DNA of 37,136 bases from positions 1-37,136 of the forward strand of contig CAYPNF010000071.1 of NCBI GenBank assembly GCA_964411985.1. Reading direction: 5' to 3'. Of the stretch, positions 1 to 7,567 are shown piece after piece; the stretch's first letter is position 1; the number at the start of each line of letters is the position of its first letter. Below the pieces are notes generated by a model, which did not search any database, was not told the origin of the DNA, and worked only from the letters and a program-made list of their open reading frames with translations. The position numbers and the translations under genes are program-made. Origin of the DNA: CAYPNF01 sp964411985 (lineage in GTDB: Bacteria; Verrucomicrobiota; Verrucomicrobiia; Limisphaerales; J093).

Positions 1-68
1 GACGGCTCTGCTCTCTCTGCTGCCTCCTGTTCAACTGCATGGACACGGCTAAGGCGCTCCGCTCGACC

Positions 69-2417
69 TTAATGGTTAGGCTCCAGAGAACATTCTATCG
101 ACTGCCCCCGCCTGAGCTCGACCAGGTACACTCCACCCTCCTTCCGCACTCCCTTCCGACTCCAGCGGACCTCGCGGCCGTCAAAGTTATCGAGAATCCG
201 CACCCAGCCAGTCTTCCCGGCCACGAGCCGAAACCAAGCTGTCCTCCCATTCATCCGCTTGGCCGAGACCCGGTGTCCACCTTCCGTACCCAAGTCCTCA
301 AACGATGCCTGGCTCCAGCGAGTTGGCGTGGCGGGGAAAAGGCGGATCACCTCGGTCCCAGGCTTGCCTGGGCTTGGGCTCCAACTTTGGAGGAGCATCT
401 CATGGACCGCTTGAGCCGCGAGGAAATTCCCTTCCAGCGTGAAAGGACGATAGGTCATGGAGGAATACCCACTCTTGGTCTGGTCTCCATTGGCATGGAA
501 GCCGTTGCGAAGAATGAAGGCCTTGAGGTAAATGTCCAGGTTACGCAGAGCCGACTCGGCATCCCCCACCCGTGCCCGGAGGCAGCTCATCCAGGAGAAA
601 CTGTAACCACACCACTGGCTGGTGCCGAGTTGGTCCCACTGCTTCAGGGATGCGTCGATACGCTGACGGTCGCCGCTCCCTGATTCGGTCGTGAGGAGGT
701 TGAAGGGATGGATTCCCATCAGATTCGAGAGGTGACGATGGCTGTAAGGCAGTGGGGTCTTGGGATCAATGAGTAGCATGCCGTGGGCATCTGCGTGAAA
801 ATCGCCCAACCCCTTGGCTGTGGCAACCCAGCGCTCCGCTTCGTTGGGGCGACCGCAAGCCTCCGCCATCTCGGCAAGGGAAAGGAAGAGCATCTTCAGG
901 CAGGCAAGGTCGTAGTTACTGTTCGGCTCCACAAACGCGCGCCCGGTGTTGTCGAAGATCTCCGGGGAAGTCGAGAGTGGGAGGACCAGAGTTCCCTGGG
1001 CATTGGGACGAAGCAGGGAATTCAGGCACTCTCCGATTTCGCTGCACCAGGGATAGGCCCTGGTGCAAAGAAACTGCCGGTCCTCGGTATATCGCCAATG
1101 GAGGTAGAAAAGATGAGCATTCCAAGCCCCCATCGTGGGGGAAAGGCTGTATTGGCCCCAGCCCCCCAGGGGCTGTCCGGCGAGCGACATGACGCCCGGC
1201 ACCGCCGCACCGGGAGTTCCGTAGAAATCGCGCGCAAACTCCCGAAAAACGGGTAACAGGTTCCAGAGGTAGTCCAGGAAGCAGGCACCCTCATCAAAAC
1301 GCCCGGCAGTCTGATACCCGATGTACGTCATCTGGGTATTCAGGTCGTTATGGTAGTCGCCCTTCCACGGTGGAAGTCCACCGGCATCAGCGGTCCACAC
1401 TCCTTGAAGGGGCATGGGGGGCGCTTGACGGCGAGACGCGGCACCATAGAAGTACTGGACCAGGTAGTAGTGTTTGGCAGCAGCCAGATCAGGAACCTGG
1501 ACGGCCGATTTCTCCCAAAACCGCTTCCACCAGGTCAGATGAGGACCCATCATCGATTTGTACCCCTTGCGAAGTGCCGAACTGCAGAGTTTTCGAGCCA
1601 ATCCCAATGGATCGGGGTCATCGCGCGTGGAGGTGACTGTCACCGCCAGGAGCGTCTCGTTGCCGGATCGCCGCGTATCCACACACACGCAATAGCTGAG
1701 ACCCTCCGCAGCTTCCTGGACATACCATTTCGCTTTGCCTGCGGACCCCTTCCGCGCCTCCGGATATCCCAGTCGATCGACCGATCCGCCGCTGCTGGGT
1801 CCTGCAGAAGAACCTCCGGTCTTGCGGTTGACATCGACCGGGCTTAACAGGTCGATTGCCACCGGTTCTGGGCCGGGGATCCGAAAGAGGGCTACTGGCT
1901 GAGCCGCGCTGAAGAAACCCCTGATAGTGGCGCCGTTTCCGAGGCGTGCCCTGCCCTCGGCGCCGGCCAGGTCGAGTTCGAAAGATTGGAGCTGTTGCCC
2001 AGCCCCAAGGGTAACCTCCAGCCGGCCTGCGGGTAGCTTCGTGGGCGTAACCCCGTTATATGGGCTGTCGAAGAGTCGATTGACCTCGTCAAATTGCTTC
2101 TCCTTCACGAGCTGTTGCATCCGCGCGTAGGTGTGTTTCTTCCACCATTCCGGTTCGGCGGCAGGGCGTTCATCCCAGAGGTCACCACGGTCAAGCGAGA
2201 TTCGCAGGGTCTGGTTTTCCCCCCAGAGCAAGCCGCCCATCAGGCCATTTCCCAGCGGGATGGCCTCATCCCAGGTGGTAATCGGTGCGGCCAGTTGAAG
2301 GTTGAGGTCTGGGGCGGGCAATCGGGACTGAGCTCCCTGCAGACCTGGCAAAGATCCGGCAAGAAGCAGAACGGAGAGCAACGCTGTCGCCCAGCGTAGG
2401 AAGGATAGTTTCTTCAT
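69..2417 (-). CDS. GH95-like glycoside hydrolase (alpha-L-fucosidase family), exported
   Basis: The 782-residue product starts with a signal peptide (hydrophobic core about residues 8-24). A GH95 N-terminal beta-domain follows; its hallmark W-D-E-A-I-P-L-G-N-G-L-M-G is at residues 49-61. An (alpha/alpha)6 catalytic domain (about 300-680) and a short beta C-terminal domain complete it. Catalytic-region landmarks are HNDLN (356-360), TSPE (483-486), SHRHLSNL (559-566) and LEGNF (661-665). Known GH95 fucosidases hydrolyse alpha-1,2-fucosyl (sometimes alpha-L-galactosyl) linkages. Here the usual asparagine of the first motif is D358 and the usual aspartate base of the IDGNF motif is E662, so the substrate may differ. 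A Gly/Ser-rich insert lies at about 200-228. The gene begins 19 bp after the upstream glycosidase-like gene, so the two are probably cotranscribed and act together on a polysaccharide outside the cytoplasm. No good Shine-Dalgarno is seen. Family assignment is firm; substrate is unknown. Confidence 0.88.
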   Translation of the reverse strand: MKKLSFLRWATALLSVLLLAGSLPGLQGAQSRLPAPDLNLQLAAPITTWDEAIPLGNGLMGGLLWGENQTLRISLDRGDLWDERPAAEPEWWKKHTYARMQQLVKEKQFDEVNRLFDSPYNGVTPTKLPAGRLEVTLGAGQQLQSFELDLAGAEGRARLGNGATIRGFFSAAQPVALFRIPGPEPVAIDLLSPVDVNRKTGGSSAGPSSGGSVDRLGYPEARKGSAGKAKWYVQEAAEGLSYCVCVDTRRSGNETLLAVTVTSTRDDPDPLGLARKLCSSALRKGYKSMMGPHLTWWKRFWEKSAVQVPDLAAAKHYYLVQYFYGAASRRQAPPMPLQGVWTADAGGLPPWKGDYHNDLNTQMTYIGYQTAGRFDEGACFLDYLWNLLPVFREFARDFYGTPGAAVPGVMSLAGQPLGGWGQYSLSPTMGAWNAHLFYLHWRYTEDRQFLCTRAYPWCSEIGECLNSLLRPNAQGTLVLPLSTSPEIFDNTGRAFVEPNSNYDLACLKMLFLSLAEMAEACGRPNEAERWVATAKGLGDFHADAHGMLLIDPKTPLPYSHRHLSNLMGIHPFNLLTTESGSGDRQRIDASLKQWDQLGTSQWCGYSFSWMSCLRARVGDAESALRNLDIYLKAFILRNGFHANGDQTKSGYSSMTYRPFTLEGNFLAAQAVHEMLLQSWSPSPGKPGTEVIRLFPATPTRWSQASFEDLGTEGGHRVSAKRMNGRTAWFRLVAGKTGWVRILDNFDGREVRWSRKGVRKEGGVYLVELRRGQSIECSLEPNH

Positions 2418-2436
2418 GAATTAGGAAAGCTGAGTT

Positions 2437-3720
2437 TCACTTGGGAACCTCTCCCCAGAACATGCCTCGGGGAAGGTGTCGCACCTGGCCGCGCCGGACA
2501 ATCTGTTGGTAGTTGTCCTGGCAGTATTGACGGATTCGGTGCGCCTGCGCGGGGGTGGCCGCCCCGCTGTACACCGCAAAGAGGGAGCCCCAGATGGATG
2601 GCTGACGCCAATGGTCGCTGGCGGCGACAAAGAGCCCTAAACGATCATCCCACAAACTAGCCAAGCCCTGCTTCACCCGCACCGCCTCTTTGCGCCAACG
2701 GATAGCACTCTCCCCCCTGCCGGCAGCCTCGGACATTTCGGCCAACTTCACGCAGGCATCCCAGTACAATACCGAGGAAAACTGCTCGTCGCCCACCAGG
2801 GGGACCGTATCCAGGAAGCTATAGGGTCGGAATTGCCGGGAATCGTGGATCCGCACCAGGCCGTTGGTTGGGTTACGCGGGGTGAAAGCCATAGCCTTTT
2901 CCAATCCTTCCATCGTCTTCCGAAAAGGTTCCAAATCATCAAAAAGCCGCCAGTACTGATGGCAAACAATCACCATGAAAGGCGATTGATCCACCGAACC
3001 ATGAGCCGAAAGGGGTGATTCCTCGCCCCCGGGAGAGAAAACCCCTTTTCCATCCGGACGAACCCGGTCAGGCATACACCCGTCTGCCCTCTGTGCTGCC
3101 GCCAGGAAAGCGTACCCGGCCCGGATTTCTTCCCGGGTGAAGGCCTCGGGACAACCCTCGATCGAGTAGGACCAGTCCCGCACCCAAAAGGCTCCATACC
3201 CGGCAGAAGCGTCCGGAGTGAAGATTCGCACCCCGCCTTGGCCCGGCAAGGAGCTACCACGAAGGATCCGATTCGACTCTTTTCGCAGCCAGGACTCTGC
3301 GCGCGCGACACGGTTGGAGAGGTCGGAGGGCCAATGGTGCCCCCCCTGGGCCATCATCGCCCGCAACTGCTTCAGACCCGCCAAGGGCATGGAGGCGCTG
3401 GCGCAGTAGTCTCGTACCCCGCGATCCGGTTTCGCTTGGTCGTTGACCCACTCATTCACGTCCTTTTCCCGCTGGAAATCCTCTACCGCCTCGCAGAATA
3501 CCGTTCCCGCCCGCTGCCAATCAGTCGCTCCCAGGGTCACCATCAGCCAGGCGAGTGGGGTAGCCCAATAGCCTCCGTTTTGATAGGTGCCATTGTCGCG
3601 GAGGAAGGCGTCCGAAGCTGCCTCCTGACCATGGTTCGGCTCAGCGGCTGACATTCGCCCTAGAAGCAACGAAAGCTGGAGCCACCAAACCAAGATCCAC
3701 ATCCCCTCCCGCAAGGACAT
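2437..3720 (-). CDS. Exported six-hairpin glycosidase-like protein, apparently circularly permuted
   Basis: The ORF is open to a GTG at 3816, but the ATG at 3720 gives a 427-residue protein with a good signal peptide (hydrophobic residues 7-21, cleavage near SAA at 24-26), so I prefer it. The body is rich in (alpha/alpha)6-barrel signatures: YQNGGYWATP (46-55), FWVRDWSY (178-185), DGCMPDRV (213-220), DQSPFM (244-249), YWDACVKLAEM (319-329) and RHLPRGMFW (414-422). In relatives that I recall from Planctomycetes and Verrucomicrobia, the YQNG-YWATP block follows RHLP-G-W at the C-terminus. Here it is at the N-terminus, so the order looks circularly permuted. It sits directly upstream of the GH95-like gene, probably in one transcript. 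The exact activity is not known; a trehalase/glucoamylase-like fold acting on oligosaccharides is an inference. Confidence 0.8.
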   Translation of the reverse strand: MSLREGMWILVWWLQLSLLLGRMSAAEPNHGQEAASDAFLRDNGTYQNGGYWATPLAWLMVTLGATDWQRAGTVFCEAVEDFQREKDVNEWVNDQAKPDRGVRDYCASASMPLAGLKQLRAMMAQGGHHWPSDLSNRVARAESWLRKESNRILRGSSLPGQGGVRIFTPDASAGYGAFWVRDWSYSIEGCPEAFTREEIRAGYAFLAAAQRADGCMPDRVRPDGKGVFSPGGEESPLSAHGSVDQSPFMVIVCHQYWRLFDDLEPFRKTMEGLEKAMAFTPRNPTNGLVRIHDSRQFRPYSFLDTVPLVGDEQFSSVLYWDACVKLAEMSEAAGRGESAIRWRKEAVRVKQGLASLWDDRLGLFVAASDHWRQPSIWGSLFAVYSGAATPAQAHRIRQYCQDNYQQIVRRGQVRHLPRGMFWGEVPK

Positions 3721-3855
3721 CAGGCCTGGACACATTGGCAAAACGCGGCATTGATTCATAGGCGCTAGCGAAAACAAGGCTTCCGTGCCCGAATACCAGC
3801 AGGCCTTCGTTGTCACGGCGTCAAGAAAACCCTGCTAGTCCTCCTGACGAAAATA

Positions 3856-3872
3856 AAGGAGAAAGTCTCCTT
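3856..3872. other. Small perfect hairpin in a divergent intergenic region
   Basis: A 7-bp perfect inverted repeat (AAGGAGA, loop AAG, TCTCCTT) lies between the leftward glycosidase operon and the rightward response-regulator gene. It could be an operator or leader hairpin for either transcript. There is no T-tract that would make it a convincing terminator. The rest of the roughly 260-bp divergent region shows no clear promoter to my eye. Confidence 0.3.
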
Positions 3873-3984
3873 AAGGGAATCCTTTCCAAGCCGATTAGAT
3901 AACTGAGGGTATCGAGGATTCCAGCGCTCGAGCGTTGCGCTCTCTCGAATACACCGGTTAGTATCTCTGCGCATCTGCGATGCC

Positions 3985-4491
3985 ATGAAGAAAACGGACC
4001 AAAACGAACAAGACAGCCAGGAAGGGAATCTGGACCAGGTGAAGATCCTCCTGGTCGATGACCACCAGATGGTTCTGGAAATGCTCCAGTCTTTCCTGTC
4101 CCGGTTCGTCGATCCGAAGAACATCTCGCTAGCCAAATCCGCCCGCGAAGCCGAAGCCGCGATCAAAGAGTCACAACCTGAGGTTGTGCTCCTGGATCTT
4201 TGTATGCCGGATGGCGACGGAATCAGCGTCGCGCAACGAATCCACGACGAATACCCCGAAACAAGGGTCCTGATTCTGACCGCGTTGGTGGACCCGGACT
4301 CCGTGGTTCGGGCTCTGGACGCTGGCGCCTCGGGGTATCTTCTCAAGACCTGCCCCACTTCCGAGCTGCTCACCGCCATCCAAACTATCTCGCGTGGAGG
4401 CTATTACCTCTGCGAGGAAACCACTCGAGCCATGCGCCCTAAGCTCTCCGATTGCCTGCTGTCGAACCAGGAAACCGTGACCTGGCGGTAG
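3985..4491 (+). CDS. Response regulator, receiver domain with truncated output (NarL-like)
   Basis: This 168-residue protein carries a complete receiver domain at about residues 19-140. It has the acidic pair D25-D26, phospho-acceptor D71 in LLDLCMPDGDG, the switch Thr T99 and the conserved lysine K121. The ending S-R-G-G-Y-Y is typical of NarL/FixJ regulators just before the linker to a LuxR-type helix-turn-helix. Only about 28 residues follow and none resemble that domain; neither of the other forward frames downstream restores one. It therefore probably acts through protein-protein contacts, like a single-domain regulator, or is a decayed NarL regulator. No partner kinase is adjacent. It is divergent from the glycosidase pair and convergent with the cation exporter. 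Confidence 0.85.
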   Translation: MKKTDQNEQDSQEGNLDQVKILLVDDHQMVLEMLQSFLSRFVDPKNISLAKSAREAEAAIKESQPEVVLLDLCMPDGDGISVAQRIHDEYPETRVLILTALVDPDSVVRALDAGASGYLLKTCPTSELLTAIQTISRGGYYLCEETTRAMRPKLSDCLLSNQETVTWR

Positions 4492-4673
4492 AGACAGAGA
4501 ACCTCAGTGCTTCCCACACGCCTTTCGCGCTTTTCCGTAGTCGGGTAGGCCCGTGCTCTTTAGGGAGACCAACGTCCGATTCGGTCGCAGCGTCGGGCGG
4601 CTCAGCCGTACCCCTGGTCTCCGAGGTAGGATGGGAATCTTCAAGGCGTTCACCTTTCCGCTGTCCCCACCCC

Positions 4674-5603
4674 TCAGGATGAGGGTCGATCCAGTTCCGC
4701 AGGCTCCTTTCCTGCGGGAGTGAGGTCGGGCGCGCGCTGCGCCGGTTCCACATGCACTACCACATCCTGAATCGACAAAGCTGCCGACTTCAAATGGTCG
4801 CTGACGTCATGCGCGATCTGATGACCTCGCCACACGGTCAAGCCACCGTCGACCTCCACATGAATGTCCACAAAGAGCCCCAGCCCGCTTTTACGAGTTC
4901 GGCATTTCTCCACTCGCACCACGCCCGAGACCGAGCCCGCTATTTCGTGGATTTGCTGTTGGATGGGCCTCGCAACCGCGGCGTCCATGATCTCGCCGAG
5001 TGCGGCGCGGAAGATGCGGTAGCCGTTGAACAGGATGACGGTACAAGCGAGCAATGCCGCCCAGTCGTCCGCGCTCTCATAGCCCTTGCCGCCTAGAAGA
5101 GCGATGGTGATGCCAACAAAAGCCGCTGCCGAGGTGATGGCATCCGAACGGTGGTGCCAGGCGTCACCTTTGACAGCCGTACTGGTCAGTTCGTCACCCA
5201 CCCTGAATACGAACCGATAGAGCGTCTCCTTCGTCCCGATGACCAATGCCAAAACCAGCAGGGTAAACCAGGCTGGCGCGTGATGAGGGGTGATAATCTC
5301 CCGCACACTCTGAATGGCGATAAAAACCGCCGCTGTCAGCAAACCCAGAGCCACAACGATCCCTGCTATGGATTCCGCTTTGCCATGACCGTATGGATGG
5401 TCGGCATCAGGTGGCAGGGATGAAATCCTCAACCCGGTCCAGACAACCAGGGAGCTTATGATATCGGCGGTGGACTCAATACCGTCGGCGATCAGCGCAT
5501 AGGAATTACCCACAATGCCCGTGACGATTTTCACAATCGCCAAGACGACATTCACAGCCATGCCGATGCCGGCGGCCATCAGACCCGGTTTGACAGAGTG
5601 CAT
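4674..5603 (-). CDS. Cation diffusion facilitator (CDF) family divalent-metal exporter
   Basis: The product is a six-helix CDF antiporter that would move divalent metal (Zn, Fe, Mn, Co or Cd) out of the cytoplasm in exchange for protons. From the ATG at 5603 it has 309 residues. An in-frame TTG at 5648 would add 15 residues that do not look like CDF sequence. Family marks are the helix-2 metal site E43xxxD47 (after IAD), DHPYGHGKAE (68-77) and the helix-5 site H150xxxD154. The cytoplasmic beta-alpha-beta domain at about 210-290 includes FVDIHVEVD. Classical FieF has Asp at the E43 position, so metal preference cannot be assigned. It stands alone, convergent with the response regulator; the 182-bp gap between them holds nothing I can name. 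Confidence 0.9.
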   Translation of the reverse strand: MHSVKPGLMAAGIGMAVNVVLAIVKIVTGIVGNSYALIADGIESTADIISSLVVWTGLRISSLPPDADHPYGHGKAESIAGIVVALGLLTAAVFIAIQSVREIITPHHAPAWFTLLVLALVIGTKETLYRFVFRVGDELTSTAVKGDAWHHRSDAITSAAAFVGITIALLGGKGYESADDWAALLACTVILFNGYRIFRAALGEIMDAAVARPIQQQIHEIAGSVSGVVRVEKCRTRKSGLGLFVDIHVEVDGGLTVWRGHQIAHDVSDHLKSAALSIQDVVVHVEPAQRAPDLTPAGKEPAELDRPSS

Positions 5604-5699
5604 AGAGATCGCCCCACCAGTCCCGTGAAAGAACCGAAGGTGAATCAAGTATGGAGGGCCTCTCTCGGGGGGTCAATGGTGTACGAGGCGTTGGCAGCA

Positions 5700-7520
5700 T
5701 CACTCCAAGGCCGTTGGCCGACCTCCAAACGCTGGGCCCCAGCCCTTTGCATCCTTCGAGCGGTAGACAGTCACTTGGTCGGAAGCGATGAACACATTTG
5801 TACCAACCGTGGCCGGGTTGGGGGCGTTTCCCTGGAACCGCACGGTCTTCAGGCTGGGGCATCCACCGAACGCCCCGTCGCCGATGGCATTCACGCTACC
5901 AGCGATGGTGACATTTGTAAGCCTGATGCAGTAGTGGAAGGCTGCCGCCCCGATCCTGGTCACACCGTCAGGAAATGCGACGCTGGTCAGGTTGGTGCAG
6001 TAGAAGTACGCAGAGTCTCCGATGTTGGTGACGCTGCTGGGAATGGTGGTGGTTGTCAGGCCGGTACACCCAGAAAACACGTTATGGCCTATACTGGTCA
6101 CCCCCTTGGGCATCGAGACGTTGGTCAAACCGGTGCAGTAGGAGAAGGCACCGTCCGTGAGCTTCTTGACGCCGCTGGGTATGGCAGCGCTAGCCAGGCC
6201 AGAGCAGTTGCTGAACGCGTTGGTGCCGATCTGGGTCACGCCGTTGGCGACGGGAAAGGTCGTCAAGCTGGAGCAGCCAGCGAAGGCATCGTTGCCGATG
6301 CTGGTGACGTGGTCGGACATAGTGATTCCAGTCAGAGCGCCACATCTGGCAAACGCCGCCTCCCCGATGCGGATAACACTGTTCGGAATCGTGTAGCTCC
6401 CGGCCCTGCCCCCCGGGTACTGGATGAGCGTGGTCTGGGACTTGTTGAGCAAGACCCCATCCACGCTACTGAAGAAGGGGTTGGCGTCATCCACCACTAT
6501 TGCGCTGAGGCCCGCACAGACGCCGAACGCTGCTACGCCGATATGGGTCACGCTGCTGGGAATCGTGACGTTGGTGATGCTGGATGAAGCGAACGCTCCA
6601 TCCCCAACACTACTGACACTGCTGGGAATCTTGAGGCCCGTGACGCTATAGCACCCCCTAAAGGCATCGTTCCCGATGCGGTTGACAACCAACCCCTTCA
6701 GTTTGTCAGGAATCAGCACGTCACCGCCGGAACCGATGTATCCCGTGATGACGATAGCGCCTTGATTGGTGATGTAGTTGAATTGGGCTTCCGTTATGGC
6801 GGAAGCCACTTCCTTCGCCTCAGCTTTCATCCCCCCCAGAACGTCAGCGGCAATCATTCTTACTTCAGGCGCCTCATCCCTTAAGGCGATGGTCAAGGCT
6901 TCCCTTACCTGCGGTGTTCCTGAGCCAGTCCTCCCGAGAGCACCGGCGGCGAACATCCGCACCTTGGGATCTGAATCTTTCAGCGCGGCGACAAAAAGAG
7001 AAACAAGGCTGGAGTTGGCGGGGTCGAGGCTGCCAAGGGTTTGGACCGCCCGACCGCGCACGCGGGCGTCTTTGTCATGGAGCAAATCCACCAGGGATGG
7101 CACCACTGCCTTGCCGGAAGCCTGATCGTGCAGATAAGTGAAGGCAAAGGCGGCATACGCCCGAACCTCGGGCCTGGGGTGTCTCAATGCCTTCTCCAGG
7201 GTCGGTATCGCCTCGCTCACCTGCAACACAACAACCCCCAAGGTGGAACTGATCTGGAACCGGGCGTTTTCGTTGGCAGCCGGGATCGATTCAAGAAGGG
7301 CCGAGACAACCACGTGACTCATGGAAGGGTTGGCTTTCAAGGTTTCCACCGCCTGCTGGCGAACCTTCAGATCTGGACTTTTCAGCTGTTGGATGAGAGC
7401 GGACTTCGCGTCTTCAGCAGCGGATGGTTCCTGGGTGAGTGCCGCCCATGAGAAGACCAGGAGCCAAACCAGCGTGGAGCGGCACGCCCAGTTGATTGTG
7501 AGTAGAGATCGCGTTTTCAT
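5700..7520 (-). CDS. Secreted HEAT-repeat plus BspA-type leucine-rich repeat protein
   Basis: I place the start at the ATG at 7520 (606 residues) because a signal peptide follows (hydrophobic about residues 14-29). The longer ORF to 7628 would overlap the upstream gene. Residues about 40-231 are HEAT/PBS-lyase-like alpha repeats with recurring D-x-x-V-R-x-x-A. Residues about 281-570 hold eleven BspA/TpLRR units of roughly 23 residues with the consensus I-G-x-x-A-F-x-x-C-x-x-L-x-x-V-x-I-P. The third unit is followed by the family's usual SVDGVLLNK insertion. The end (GWGPAFGGRP) resembles the terminal segment of many secreted verrucomicrobial BspA proteins. Such repeats bind proteins or surfaces; no catalytic residues are visible. 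It follows the propeller gene by 47 bp on the same strand, so cotranscription is likely. Confidence 0.85.
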   Translation of the reverse strand: MKTRSLLTINWACRSTLVWLLVFSWAALTQEPSAAEDAKSALIQQLKSPDLKVRQQAVETLKANPSMSHVVVSALLESIPAANENARFQISSTLGVVVLQVSEAIPTLEKALRHPRPEVRAYAAFAFTYLHDQASGKAVVPSLVDLLHDKDARVRGRAVQTLGSLDPANSSLVSLFVAALKDSDPKVRMFAAGALGRTGSGTPQVREALTIALRDEAPEVRMIAADVLGGMKAEAKEVASAITEAQFNYITNQGAIVITGYIGSGGDVLIPDKLKGLVVNRIGNDAFRGCYSVTGLKIPSSVSSVGDGAFASSSITNVTIPSSVTHIGVAAFGVCAGLSAIVVDDANPFFSSVDGVLLNKSQTTLIQYPGGRAGSYTIPNSVIRIGEAAFARCGALTGITMSDHVTSIGNDAFAGCSSLTTFPVANGVTQIGTNAFSNCSGLASAAIPSGVKKLTDGAFSYCTGLTNVSMPKGVTSIGHNVFSGCTGLTTTTIPSSVTNIGDSAYFYCTNLTSVAFPDGVTRIGAAAFHYCIRLTNVTIAGSVNAIGDGAFGGCPSLKTVRFQGNAPNPATVGTNVFIASDQVTVYRSKDAKGWGPAFGGRPTALE

Positions 7521-7567
7521 GTTGCGGTGGGTGCGTTGGGTGTTCGCACTTGAAGCGCATAACGAAG

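Noticed and set aside
3813..4379. A 188-codon minus-strand ORF opposite the response-regulator gene
   Set aside because: It is antisense to a clear receiver domain, is rich in Ser/Arg/Thr as expected of a shadow frame, and has no recognisable motif.
4492..4673. Search for a lost LuxR-type HTH downstream of the response regulator
   Set aside because: None of the three forward frames resembles the conserved L-T-x-R-E-x-E-V-L start or the recognition helix.
5598..6587. A 329-codon plus-strand ORF
   Set aside because: It lies antisense to the LRR repeats; its repeated pattern (GHAVGDG...) mirrors the repeats on the other strand.
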